Shown here piece by piece: positions 36,643-57,470 of a stretch of 64,000 nt of DNA. The stretch is from Phaseolus vulgaris (taxonomy: Eukaryota; Streptophyta; Magnoliopsida; Fabales; Fabaceae): contig NC_023751.2 of NCBI RefSeq assembly GCF_000499845.2, positions 7,405,835 through 7,469,834 on the forward strand, given 5' to 3'. Made by a program: the position numbers and the translations under genes. The first letter of the stretch is position 1; every line of letters starts with the position of its first letter. A model generated the notes under the pieces. The model ran no database searches and was not told the DNA's origin. It was given only the letters and a program-made list of their open reading frames with translations.

Positions 36643-39352
36643 AAGGACAAAAATACAAAAATATAAATCTAACAATAATAAAAAATATAACCATAGAAAA
36701 CATATTTCTTATAAAGATAATCATTTAACAGAATAAAAAATACTTTCAAGAGTAGTCCTTAGCTAGTGAGTTTGGGTTTGAGAAAAACTTTTCTATGTTT
36801 AGAATTATAATTTAATAATTGAAACATTTTGTTGATTTAGGGAATTATTTGTCATATATAATGAGTTAATGTGGTATTTTAATTAAAGTAATATTTTTTA
36901 AAATTTGAAAAGGTTCCATTTCCACTTCTTCCATAAATTTTTTACATGAATCATAGAAAAAAAAGTATAAAAAAATATAATTTCTTGAAAATGATATTTT
37001 TTATAAAGTAAATCAAATATGAAAATAAACTTGTTTTAGTTTCATATCTTTCACAAACTAAAAATTTATTGGTACTTAATATTCTTTAATGCTTTATTTG
37101 GATTAAGGAGATAATTTGAGGGAGTAGATTTGAGAGTAAAGTAAGATAAAATAAGTCTGTTTGGATTAAAGTAAATAAAATAGAAAGTAAAGAGAAAGTT
37201 TATGAAAATCGGTGAATGATGTGATAAAAAATTATATTTTTATTATTTTAATTATCTTATTATTAATATTTTATTATAATATAAATATAAATATTAATTA
37301 ATAATATAAAAATATAATATATATTAAATATATAATATATTTAATAATTTAAAATAAATAAATTAGAGTTAAAATAAAATTTAAATTAAAAAAATATTAT
37401 AAAACCTTAATAAATAAAAAAAGTAATATTTCAAAATAAAAGTATATTCAAATTTTTTTGTTTTATTTTATTTATTATTTTTATATTTTTATTCTATTAT
37501 AAATTTAATTATTATATATTTTAAATATTTATTATTTTTAAAATAAAAGATAATACTTGTTACATTTTATTTAATAATAAATTATTAAAAATGCAACTTT
37601 CCTAGCACTTAGAAGGGAAATCTTGAAGAAATAATTTTACTCATTTAGGACTTTCTTTGCTTGATAAGTTTTTGTCGTAAAAAACAAACACTGCGTAAAA
37701 GTAACCTAAATATAATCTAAAAACTAAATTTAAAAAAATTAAAAATAATTTTTATATTAAAAAATATTATACCACTTTAAATAATTAGTTAAAAATCTAA
37801 ACTTTAGATTTCATGATAGTTATAGTAAGAAAATTATTAAATGAGTTATTATCAAATTTTGTACAGACAAACATATTTTGAATATATGTATGAGTTAGTA
37901 TATGTACTAGAATGTTAAAATATTTTATGTTAATTCATAATTGATAAAAATATATAATATTATGATATAATACAATTCACACTTAAAAATTATTTGTTAA
38001 AAAAAAAAACACTGATTAAAATTCACTTTAGTAGTTTACCGACAAGATATAAAATTTAGATGAATAAAAAAATCAATTTCGTGTTATAATAAAAAATAAA
38101 AAACATATTTAATTTTTGAATAATTATAATTTTTTAATAAGAATAACTTTATATTTTACAATTAATGTTCTTAAGACAATAGTTAATAAGATATCATATA
38201 GTTTTATTAAAGTGGATTAAATAAAAAACATGAAGTTAAAAATAATTATTATTCAAAGAAAAGTTATTAGAATGAACACATTATGTGTGAATTATATCAA
38301 CTAATTTAAAAATATGATCAGGTTAAAGTGGTTCTAACATAGTGTTCATAAACACAGTATATGAAGGTAATATTCTAGAGGAGGAAATTCATGTATCTTA
38401 ATTAAAGGAATACTATTTGCTTTTTTTTTTTCAATAATATGCTCTTTTAGGTTAGAAGCTACACACATATATTTTTTAATTCTTGCTAAGAATTGTATAG
38501 GTAACCTAAAATATCAGAGTTATGATGATGCCTACTACTTTTGCATCAAATGAAATTCATTGATCAAAATTCCAAATAAATTCTTTCATCATTTAAGTAG
38601 TCGTTAAGATATAGTAAAAAGGACAAAATACCTAATTGTCAAATTAAAATAAAAATAAAGAACTAAATAACTTAAAACAAAGTTAATAATATTTGTTCAC
38701 GTTAATTTTCATAATTAGAGTACCCATTTCTCTAGAAGTGTCGAAATGTACGAGTGAAGATGGTAATCCTGAAGTTTAATTGAATACATTTTTAATCAAC
38801 CTTTATCTGATAAAAAAAACTATCACAAGCTTCACATATTCAATCCCTTCTGAGTTCGGTTAAACTCAAAATTGATGGAGCAATAGCATGAAAAAATTGT
38901 ATATATTATACTAAGGACATTTGAAACCTCACTAAGAACTCTTTTAAACTGTAACTTACAAAAATAGTTCATAAACTCTTATTTAGGGTTTTGAATTTAT
39001 TTCGGTAAGTTGATGAAGAACTTTATCGAAGTATTATTGCGCAAACTTGTGGATGTAAAAGAGTTATATTTAAGCTTCGCTTCACGGGATTGTACTTTGG
39101 AAACAAAAACAATACATGAATCAATATTTTGTAGTAACCCATCCATCGTTTTACATTCTATAGAATACAAGTGGAATCTTCATATGCCTGATAAATAAGA
39201 ACCTAAAGGAACCTAGTATAAATTATAATCCTAACCTCTCATTCTTTTACTGAAGCGGCATAAGCAGAATACAAAATTTATGCCGCAAGAAATCTTAGTA
39301 CACTACAGTGTATCTCTTCAATGTAACTTTTGATTCTATTCGACTGTGTTTT
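36643..39352. other. AT-rich intergenic region with a GTTTGGATT-type repeat
   Basis: 37085-37290 reads TTATTTGGATTAAGGAG, then GTTTGGATTAAAGTAAAT, AGAAAGTTTATG and GTGAATGATGTGAT, the same family as the terminal parts of the elements at 12352, 22235 and 28315. Its other end was not found. The rest is AT-rich. The last few hundred bases below 39353 should be the 3' UTR of the transglycosylase gene. A 62-codon frame at 39010 has no known family. Confidence 0.5.
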
Positions 39353-48668
<9,316 letters not shown>

Positions 48669-49791
48669 CGCGTTTGTGACGGTTGTAGTATATCCTGACA
48701 GAGAAAGAGGATAAGATTAAGGAAACAAAAAAAAAAGTGAGCGTTGTCGATGAGAGGGAATGAGAAATAGCTTACAGGTAGGGAGAGAGAGAGAGAAGAA
48801 GAGGAAGGTGACGAAGAAGATGCGGCGAATGAAGGAGTAAAGCAGCCAAGGAAAGTTAGGGTAAGGTTAATGTGAAAGAAAGGTAAGAAAGGTGTGAGTG
48901 CATACCTTGGCGGCTGCGAGAGCGAGATTTGAGCGGTGGCTGCATATTTGTAGTGTTTGTTTTTAGTTTTGGTTTGAAACACAAACACCAAGTGATGGGA
49001 GCCTCAAGGCTCATCCCTCCAAACATGCTAACGGACCCCGCTTTGACCAAACACCGCCTTCGGACTCTCCTTTCCTACTTTTTGATAAATGTAGTTTGTA
49101 CCTCTGTCTCGGCCTAGGGCGTCCCAATAGTGTACGGGAAGGGAACTTTACTAGGATAATTTTACCTACAATATAACCCTATGTGTCTCAAACCTAAGCT
49201 CATCACTCTAACAGAGACAAGTCCAAAAGGAAGTTTATAAATAATAAAATATATGACAATTTTTTTATTTTTATATAAATAATATGTTTTAAATAAATTT
49301 ATTATATAAGTAAGATTTTTATATTTCTCTATAACTCATTATAAATTTTTAAAAGACCTTGTCCATAATTTGGCCATAATTATAGGGTTTAAGATTATGA
49401 GAAATAATTGTTTAATAAAATAAAATAATTTTGAATTTTGTATTGATAAAACATGATACACTTTAACTGGTAGTTGTAAATGTCTCTTGACATACTACTT
49501 GTAAATTTTAAAGGTTCAGTGGAGTTTTATGGTTTTGAAAAAATATGATATACAATTTTATTGGCAGACAATGTGAATAATTTTTTTTAAACACAAAATA
49601 TGGGGTGTAGTCTATATTTCTAAACACAAACTCAACACCATTTTTTTTTGTATGAAAGAGATAAGTTCTTTTATTTTATGTCTTGTTGAGAAAATAACAC
49701 TGTTGATCTTTTCTTCGTGTTTATAAAAAACACTTTGATAATAGTGAAAAGTCAACAAGAATTAGTTGGTAAGTGAACTTATATTATAATA
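48669..49791. other. 5' UTR/promoter of the transglycosylase gene and spacer
   Basis: 48669-48960 is purine-rich on the plus strand (GAGAGAGAGAGAGAAGAAG near 48785), a CT-rich leader for the minus-strand gene, so the transcription start is likely in or just above this part. 49000-49140 has mixed composition and may hold the promoter. 49150-49791 is AT-rich with nothing recognisable. Open frames at 48575-49117 are by-products. Confidence 0.45.
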
Positions 49792-49990
49792 TATTACGTT
49801 TTATATTCTTTGACAGTTTTAGATTTTGGGTCAGCTTTTTAAAACCCATCATTCTCTCATGTATATATTTACTTATTTTATTTTCTGATGCACATAATAA
49901 TATATAATAAGCTTTTGTTTTCTTCCTTCTCTTTTTGTTTACTTTTTAATGCATGTGTTGCGTCTCATGATCAGAAAATGAAGAAAAAAG
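49792..49990 (+). mobile_element. Left LTR-like segment of a copia-type element
   Basis: Aligns with 56042-56160 plus 57385-57470. Shared phrases include GGGTCAGCTTTTTA / GGATCAGCCTTCTTA, CCCATCATTC, ATAATAAGCTTTT, CTTCCTTCTC / CCTTCTCTCACT and TGTTGCGTCTCATGATCAGA / TGTTACGTCTCATGGTCAGA. The right copy follows a copia reverse-transcriptase relic, which supports the LTR reading. No primer-binding site was seen after the left copy. Confidence 0.5.
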
Positions 49991-50342
49991 GCCCGCTTTG
50001 ATTTACTGTCTTCAATCTTTTATATTTTTTCTTCTTTTCGTTATACTTTTCTTTTCTTGGTATCTTATTTTCTTGTTTTTCGTTCCTTCTTTCATGGAAT
50101 TATTACCTATGAAGTCCAAACACGGATACAAGTACGAATACGACACGAATACGAAAATACGGTTAAATTAAAAATTATAGGACACAGGACACGGCTATGT
50201 ATAAATTAAAATATAGTAATATATTTTGTTATATGAAAAAAATCAAGAAAAACATTTATAAAATTGGTATAAAAAAAGATGTATTTATGTAAACCATAAT
50301 GTTTAACTTTTACATTTATTCATCCTCATTAAAAAATACAAT

Positions 50343-51444
50343 TTATAATTCTGGTTCATTAAGAGATAAGCTAGCAATATCGAGAATTTCATTGTCATCC
50401 AATGAAAAGTCATATCCTGCTATATCCCATAATTTAGTTTCCTTTTCTTTGTAATGTGAGGAATTCCTTGAGAGAAGACGAAGATTACTATGGACAAATA
50501 CTAGATCATCTGCCATTTTAGGTGTCATCTTATTTCTTTTTAAAAAATGTATAAAGGAGTAGGTACTCCAATTCCTCTCACAACAAGAAGAAGAACATGG
50601 TTGTCCAAGTAGTTTAAGAGCTATCTTCTGAAGTGTTGGTGCATGAACTCCATGAACAATCCACCATGATTTTGCATCTCTAATGTGTTTAGCAATAAAA
50701 TCTTTGTCCTTTATTTCACCAGACCCATCTATTGACTTCAAAACATTGGTCAACTCTCAGTGATAACCATAAAATTTATAAGTGATCTTCTTTGAGGATC
50801 ACTCCACCCATCACTAACAATGGTTACACCTTTCTGATTCCATGAGTTTCTTATAGGTTGCAGAAGGTTTTCTATGTGTCTTCTTTCCTTTGAAAGTAAA
50901 GGACCTCTCAGTTTATTATATGTTGGCAGTACATACCCACTAAGATTAGAAGTATTAGCTGCAAAAGAAAAGGCACTCCTATAATAAGGACTTCTTGCTA
51001 AATGAAATGGTAGTCCTGAAGAATAAAACATCCTCGCAACTTCACAATCAAGAGTATCCCTTGCTTGAATATTGAAAGCAGCTTGTAAAGAACCTTTCAG
51101 TTTTGGGTTAAGATCATTGTTGTTGGTCTGCTTTCCTTCATCAGATACATGTGGCAAAGGAACCTTCTTTTTTGAATATTCTATTTTCAATGATGCTTCA
51201 TTGTCTAATTTCTTGAACTAAGCCAGTTTTGACGGGGTCACATTCGCACAAATTCTAACTTCTCCCCCTTAATTCTTAACAAATGAGCTCTTACTCGAGT
51301 GTAAGATCCATTGAATGAAAAATCACACAAGCTACACTTGATCATATTATTTCCACCACCAGGAGTTTTCCTTAACTTTGAAACATATCTCCACAAAGGT
51401 TTTGTTTCATCTTCTTGTTCCGTAGTTTGATTGGATATATTCAT
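50343..51444 (-). pseudogene. hAT transposase relic (BED finger, partial core, C-terminal dimerisation domain)
   Basis: 51238-51444 encodes the BED zinc finger start (PLWRYVSKLRKTPGGGNN, then C37-x2-C40 and H54). Next come a frame change near 51245 and an in-frame stop near 51222. 50750-51190 encodes a DUF659-type part (ARMFYSSGLPFHLARSPYYR, KGVTIVSDGWSDPQRRSLIN). It stops at VITES, and 50343-50753 resumes directly with the C-terminal hAT dimerisation domain (SSSCCERNWSTYSFIHFLKR, ADDLVFVHSNLRLLSR). Most of the RNase H-like catalytic region between them is missing, so this copy cannot encode an active transposase. The C-terminal frame is open and well kept, which suggests a fairly recent deletion. 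Confidence 0.85.
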
Positions 51445-52559
51445 CTTAATTTCCTATAACAAAATAAATTAAATATAAAAGATTTACTTACATATAAAAA
51501 TCAAATAAATTCATTTAATAGAAATCAAATTATAAATATAAAAAATAAAATATGTAAGAAATTAAAGATGAATTATAATATTTTTTTTTAAAAAAAAAAA
51601 TATTCAATTATAATGTTATTTATTTAAGGTTATTTTATATTTTGTTTTAATATAATTATTAAAAAATAAATTATCTTCAATATTTAATATTTTTAGGTTA
51701 AAACTTTAATTTACCTTTATAAAATATATTTTTTTTAATAAAAATTTAAGTGAATATTTAAAATATAAAAAAATTATTTTCATGTTAGTAATTTAAAAAA
51801 TAAAATAAAATATTTAAATTATATAAGAATACATAATATTATATAATTATATTTAAATTATTTGAAAATATTAAAAATTAAATAAAATAAATCAATTCAA
51901 AATTACTGTATCTTTATTCAGAATTACAATGATATATTTATATAATAAATTATATTTAAATTATTTGAAAATATTAAAACTTAAATTCAAAATTACTGTA
52001 TTTTTATTCAGATCTACAATGCTGATTAAAATAATGAATAAAAAATAATCCTAATAAATATAATTATATATAAATTATTTGAAAATATTAAAAATTTAAT
52101 AACAAAAATTAAATTTAAATTAACATTGTATTGTATGTAAATTATATGAAAGAGTATACCTTTATCTGTAACAATGGTAGTAGGTATGCATTTTAATGGA
52201 AAAGAAAAAAAATTTAAAAATTTTAACATTGGAACCCGAAAGGATTTATAATGGACAATTGAGCAGTGTAAAAGTGATATTATAATATTAAAATTAAGGA
52301 TTCTACCAAGTTGTCTTTTTTCTTCCTTTTCTTTCTTTCTTCTTCTTCTTCCTTTCTTCTTCCTTTCTTCTTCTGGAATGCTCACCACTTTACGCCTTTT
52401 ACTTAAGTTCACCAATGCTCTGTTACTGGTTCTAACTCATATTTATAGAGTTTATTTTTTTAAGGAAAAAATATATTATTTATTCTTAATTTCCTTTTTT
52501 ATTTCTGGATTTTCTTAAGATTTTTATATATATTTTTATTTAAATGATTTGTTTATGAT

Positions 52560-52637
52560 TTTATTTGAGATTTTAGTTAAGACTTTATGTGAAATAAAAG
52601 TTTTATTTGAGATTTTAGTTAAGATTTTTTATGAAAT
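52560..52637. repeat. Duplicated ~40-bp AT-rich unit
   Basis: TTTATTTGAGATTTTAGTTA followed by AGA-TTTTATGTGAAATAA occurs twice in a row with small differences, just before the GC-rich hAT end. Confidence 0.7.
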
Positions 52638-52649
52638 AAGGGTTTACAG

Positions 52650-52838
52650 AGTGGACCGCATCCCTCCGGCGTGTCCAAGGAGTGGATCGCGTTTCCTCCG
52701 ATGTGTCCTGGAAGAAGGCCGTATCTGGCCCATACTGCTGCGTCCGACACCGTGTCGTGCACGCACCCGCCGCGTATCCACATTGACGGCGTATCGAAAG
52801 CGCAAACGGCTCGATTTTGGCCGTATCCAAGCTTCACA
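52650..52838. repeat. CpG-rich subterminal region of the hAT element
   Basis: About 190 bases far richer in GC and CpG than anything nearby, with GTGTCC, GTCCGACACCGTGTCGTG, GCGTATCC and CGTATCG motifs. Long frames are open in nearly all six readings, as expected from the composition; none resembles a protein. Confidence 0.6.
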
Positions 52839-52839
52839 G

Positions 52840-53240
52840 ATCATCACACCTGCTTAGTCTCCCCATTCAAACGATAATCCTTGAATGTTTATTGTTGTCG
52901 TAATTAGTTAGATGGATTGAATTATCATTTATGGTGGAAGACTATGAAGTAGGTTTATGACATTTGTTACTGGAGATTTCAGAACCATTGCACAATAATG
53001 ATAACGATTTTTATGAAGTCAGGGAATGTTTGAAAAAAAAACTCATTTACCACATTAAATACACATGTTTGACTATTAAAATGCAATAATATTTTTTAAA
53101 TTAAAACGGGTCTAAAACGATAGTTGTGAGTGGAATCGTCGTTTTATACCAAAAAGATTGAGTCTAAAACAATGATTATGGATGAAATCACTGTTTTAGA
53201 CTAAAGCGATTGGGTCTAAGACGTTGATTAATGTAAAACT
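52840..53240. repeat. Long direct repeat, copy 1
   Basis: Matches 62817-63169 at nearly every position apart from deletions totalling about 50 bases in the second copy. Contains TCTAAAACGATAGTTGTGAG and related phrases pairing with CGTTTTAGACC, the subterminal style of CACTA elements. Confidence 0.9.
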
Positions 53241-54399
53241 GTCGTTTATTCTACTGTGCTTGGCTCTAACATGACAGTTTTACCTAAGAATCGTCATTTT
53301 AAACCCCTTAAATTACCCTACTTCGAAGCGCATCACTTACGTTTTTGTTCTTTCGTTTTGTCTTTTCGCGAACTTATGCTTTTACGCTCTCTAGTTCTTC
53401 ATCTCCACTGTGACATTGCGATATTCTCCATTCTAAGTTCTTCCTTCACATTCACACATTGCGACATTCTCCATTGCTTATTTTGCTCTTTCTCTTATTG
53501 GTTGTTCATATTCCATTCATTTCATTGTTGAAGGTTTTCATTGTCTTCGTTTTGGCTCTTCTCTTTGTTGCCACCACTACGCCCTTTTCATTGTTTTGTT
53601 GTTGTCGCCGCCACCGCTACCCTTCACCACCGATTCTACCCTTCACTGCAGGATTTTTTTTAGTATTATTAATTTATATATTTTAGTATTTATTATTAAT
53701 TTATATTAGGTTAATTGTTAGGTTATAATAGAATTATTAATTTGTTACATTGTAATTAGAGTCATATTATTTAGTATTTATAATTAATTTAATTATTTTT
53801 AATTATATTTTGTAATTAGATTATAAATAATTTATTGAATTTTAATTGATATTCTTTATTATATATAATTGCATGTATGATTATTTTTTAATTTTATATT
53901 GCATGTATGTATATTTATAATTATTGGATACATGTTGTTATTGAGTTTGTGGTGTTCGACCCTCGACAATTGTTTCCTGTATGAGAGACCCTTAGTTTTC
54001 TATTTGAGATTTAATACATGTATTTGTCTATTACTTATCCAATTGTCATTTTTTTTAAACATTTTATAAAAAGCAGAGAAGGTTGTAGTGACAATAATTG
54101 TATTAAGTCTTGAATTTTCCAGTGGACAGTTTGAAAAGAACAATCATTTTTTATTAGTTCAATAATACATAACTTGTAATTGACATCTACTAACGTATGT
54201 TACTTAACTGTGTATGTTACTTAAACATCTACTAACACAATTTTTTGTATTAACCATGGCATGACATGGATATAGCATACTCAGAGGTCAACCTAGTGCA
54301 AGTTATCAAAAGCTAACATGCTTGAGCCTAAAGGTTTGTAATTTTTGTCTTCCTCTTTTCATTGTTTATCAATATTAACTTTTAATTTATATTGAATTA

Positions 54400-54640
54400 T
54401 AGTGTAATAGACAACGGGGAGGCTATGAGTGTGGCTATTACATTATGCAATGAATGGTTATCATTGCAAGATTAGGCATTCAAAAAGATTGGGAGCAAGT
54501 AATAATATTTAAATTATTCTTTATATTTCTTTAAAATATATGTATCTTAACACTAATGTGAACCTTATTTTGTAATGCAGTTCTTTACACATGAGCAACC
54601 ACTGCCTTTGGTCGCCATAAATTATGTGAGACATGTTTGA
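54400..54640 (+). pseudogene. Ulp1-type cysteine protease remnant (C-terminal part)
   Basis: About 54405-54500 encodes RQRGGYECGYYIMQ, an in-frame TGA, then MVIIARLGIQKDWEQ. The E-C-G-Y-Y block is the catalytic-cysteine motif of C48/Ulp1 peptidases of plant transposons, and the stop replaces the usual Trp after M-Q/K. After an intron-like gap a second piece (from about 54581) reads FFTHEQPLPLVAINYVR, the family's usual C-terminal end. The His and Asp regions are not present. The context is a CACTA relic, where captured Ulp1 domains are frequent. Confidence 0.6.
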
Positions 54641-55237
54641 GCCACATATTTTCTTAATTTCTATAACTTTAGGATAACTAATCAATAGTATAAGAATTAG
54701 ATAGATAGGAATATGTATTAGTGTTTGTAATACATTTTATCAATATACGTAATTTGCTTCTTTAAATGAATGTGTATGAATTTATGTATTTGACTGGTTG
54801 GGTTTAAATGAATAGGTTAATTAAGATGGGAGAACACATAAAACAGAATGAGCTAAAAAAAATGTCCACAATAGACGATGGTTTTACCGTCTATACCTCA
54901 ACCATGTGCACTGTTTAGGGAAGTGTATAAATGATAGTTATGGTCATAATCATCGTCTATACCTCGACCATGTGCACTTTAAGATAGTGTCAGGGAAGGT
55001 TATAAACGACAGTTATGACCATAATTGTCGCCTATGTGTGATTTATACACGGTGGTTTTAGAGCCGCGATTTATGCCTCAATAGAATATACTACGTGTTC
55101 ATAGACAACGATTTCGAAACCGCTGTCTAATTGCTAAAAAAACCGTTGTCTTTGACCTTTTATGCACCAATGGTTGCAACATTATGGTCATTTCTAAGAT
55201 CACGTGAATACTAACTTCGCATATAGCTTAAAGCATC

Positions 55238-55908
55238 ATGTATATTGATAACACGAAAGAACTCAAGTATATTTTTTTCATCTCATCTCAAATTGAGCCA
55301 CAATGTTATGTAGAAGCTATACAATTGCCAAAGTGGGTAAAGGCCATCGAAAGAAAGGTTAAAGCTCTTGAAACCAATGATACGTGGAAAATTGTTGATA
55401 TTCCTACAGGTAATACACCATTGGTTGTAAGTGGATTTATAAAATCAAACGAAAAGCTAATAGAAATGTTGAAAGATACAAGGCATGCCTCATTGCGAAG
55501 GGTTACACTCAGTGTGAGGAAAAATACTATTTTGATATGCATTCACTTTTGGCAAGACTCACGAAAATTTGTATGATTCTTGTTATTGTTGCTATCAAAG
55601 AATGGTATCTCGAATAAGACATTGATAACATTTTTCTGCATGGAGACTTGTGTGAAGAAGTGTACATACTTTTACTACTCGGGATCACTCAATGTAAGCA
55701 TAATCAAGTATGTAAATTAACCAAATCTTTGTATGGACTAAAACAAACAAGTAGGGAATTATATAAAAAACTAATTTTTTTTTTACACACTAGCAATTTC
55801 GTTCAATCCAAAGTTAATAACTCTCTTTTCATAAGAAATGGTAAAAAAAAATATGATTCTTATTGTATACATATGTTATATTATATTAACAGACAATTGT
55901 ATGAGTGA
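55238..55908 (+). pseudogene. Ty1/copia reverse-transcriptase relic
   Basis: Frames switch several times but the order is that of copia Pol. EPQCYVEAIQLPKWVKAIER and ALETNDTWKIVDIPTG (the segment before the RT) come first, then decayed ERYKACLIAKGYTQ and IVAIKEWYLE with a stop, then FLHGDLCEEVYI, and finally KLTKSLYGLKQTSRELYKKL and FVQSKVNNSLFIRNG. The YVDD catalytic box is not recognisable downstream, and RNase H is absent. It precedes an LTR-like sequence at 56042, which fits its orientation. Confidence 0.8.
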
Positions 55909-56041
55909 AATCACATAAGTTAAAGGTACACATGTGTGTGAGAGGAAGTATGCTCTTGACATACTTACCAATAGAAGTGTATTTTGTAAACTCATCTTCA
56001 AGTTTGGAGTATTATGTATACATACTTCAGCTTAAGAGAGG

Positions 56042-57470
56042 GTATTGCATTTCATTTGTATTGGATCATTTTATCTTTGGATCAGCCTTCTTAGGCCCAT
56101 CATTCATTCATGTATGTGTTCACGTATGTTTTTTTTTTCTCATGCACGTAATAATACACATGCTTCTTCTACTTGCATCCCTATATTTTTCTTCCTGCAC
56201 CCCATAATTTTAAATTTCCCGAAACTGGCATTGACCTTTTATTTGAAAAAGTGCACGTGGTGGAGTTTGTTTGGCATTGTTCATCTTCTTCGTTCATCTC
56301 AGGCATTGGTGGAGGGTCATTTTAGTTTTGTTGAGCAAGGTGGAGGAGTGGGTTACATTGTCGAAGTGTTGCTTGGGTTCTAAAGGTAAGAATTAATTTT
56401 TTTAGGAGCATTGGTGGTTATGGAATTTTTGTGGTTACCAAAAACCGGGATTCAGGAGTGTGCTACGGGTTCATCAATCCGGAAGTGAATCATTTTGTTT
56501 TCTGGATGAGGGGGTTTTCCAAAAGCAAAGTTTTCATAAGTTGTTGATTTCTGGATTGCTGAATCTGGAAGCCTAATTTCTGTTACGGATTCCAGAATTA
56601 TTTTTTTGAATTATGGATTGTTGGGTCCGAAATTAATTGTTTGACTTATGGATTCATGGATATGGAGTGCAATGATTTAGCTTCGTTTTTTTAATTTGTA
56701 GAAGTATGGACAATAGTGAAGAATTTGAACAAGAACTTTATGATGGGTTGATGTGTGGGACGGTCTACATGATGATGATATTGAGAAGTCATTATCTAAC
56801 AAAGCAATAGACAACATATCGACGAAATATGAATGTACATGTGTTTACTACAAATGAGTTAAAGTTAAGTTTGTAAAGTATGTTTAAGTTGTTTGTTATT
56901 TGGTAAATGAAATAATTTGTTATGATAACTTTTGTAGATATTTCGTACTCAGGGTGAGTTCTTGATGTGCATTAGAAAAGTTGTGTTTCACTTTGGTTTT
57001 GTTATTGTGATATTGAGATTGGATACCTATGAATTGTAGAAACAAAAATCTGAAGAACAAATGGAAGTACAAATCTGAAAACCAAAAAATTTACTTACCT
57101 TCAAGGAACCGTCAAACACCAAGTTTCCAAGATCATCCTAAACCACCAACAGAAATGCGAGATGGAAAGGCACCACTAAGAGGAATGGAGTCCTGGAGTG
57201 CGATTGTGCAATTTGTGGGAAGATGAAAATAATAGTTTTAGGATTTTTAAGAATGGAGTCCATTAAGTGCATTTTAGGATTTTTTTAAAACATAATAAGG
57301 ACAATTTTATCTTCCCATAACATTAGAGGAGTGCAAGAAGAAGAAGAAAAATGTAAGGATGCAGAAAGAAACTACCTAATGTCTAACACATAATAAGCTT
57401 TTTTTTCCTTCTCTCACTCTTTGTTTTCCTTCACTACGTATGTTACGTCTCATGGTCAGACAATAAAAAA
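56042..57470 (+). mobile_element. Right LTR-like segment, split by a Mutator-like element
   Basis: Starts after a purine-rich AAGAGAGGG tract (a possible polypurine tract at about 56033-56041) with TATTGCATTTCATTTG, matching 49792 onward. It is interrupted at 56161 and resumes at about 57385 with AACACATAATAAGC. Together the two parts match the left copy. Confidence 0.5.
56162..57384. mobile_element. Mutator-like element with decayed internal gene
   Basis: The left end reads CTTCTTCTACTTGCATCCC and then TATATTTTTCTTCCTGCACC. The right end, reverse-complemented, reads TTCTTTCTGCATCC, TTACATTTTTCTTC, TTGCACTCC. The same end motif occurs in the MITE at 16442. GGATTCAGG, ATCCGGAAG and TCTGGAAGCC phrases (56450-56600) also match that MITE. 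56700-56860 holds a decayed frame start (EEFEQELYDGLMCG, then DDDIEKSLSNKAIDN in another frame) reminiscent of MULE/FAR1-type protein N-termini. Flanking ACACAT may be part of a 9-bp target duplication. Confidence 0.55.

Larger units (their letters stand above)
50113..52838 (-). mobile_element. hAT element, internally deleted
   Basis: Contains the hAT transposase relic. The left end has TGAAGTCCAAACACGGATAC and reiterated ACGAATAC/ACACG. The right end, reverse-complemented, begins TGTGAAGCTTGGATACGG and has reiterated GTATC/GTGTC phrases. This looks like degenerate inverted subterminal repeats. An 8-bp target duplication was not found. The right limit coincides with the start of the 400-bp repeat at 52840. 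Confidence 0.5.
52840..55160 (+). mobile_element. CACTA (En/Spm) relic
   Basis: The left part has repeated '(T)CTAAAACGA...TCGTTTTAGAC' motifs (53106-53300). The right part (54870-55150) has 'AGACGATGGTTTTACCGTCT', GACAACGATTTCGAAACCG and AAAACCGTTGTCTTTGACC, typical subterminal repeats of legume CACTA elements. Between them are a CT-rich leader-like segment (53330-53650), AT-rich DNA and an Ulp1 protease remnant. The terminal CACTACAAGAAA motifs were not found and no transposase is recognisable, so this is an incomplete, decayed copy. Confidence 0.6.

Noticed and set aside
52549..52877. Cluster of overlapping open frames on both strands
   Set aside because: They follow from the GC-rich hAT end, where stop codons are rare; no protein resemblance in any frame.
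53256..53686. Two overlapping frames rich in Phe, Leu and Ser
   Set aside because: CT-rich leader-like segment of the CACTA relic; hydrophobic peptides come from the pyrimidine bias.
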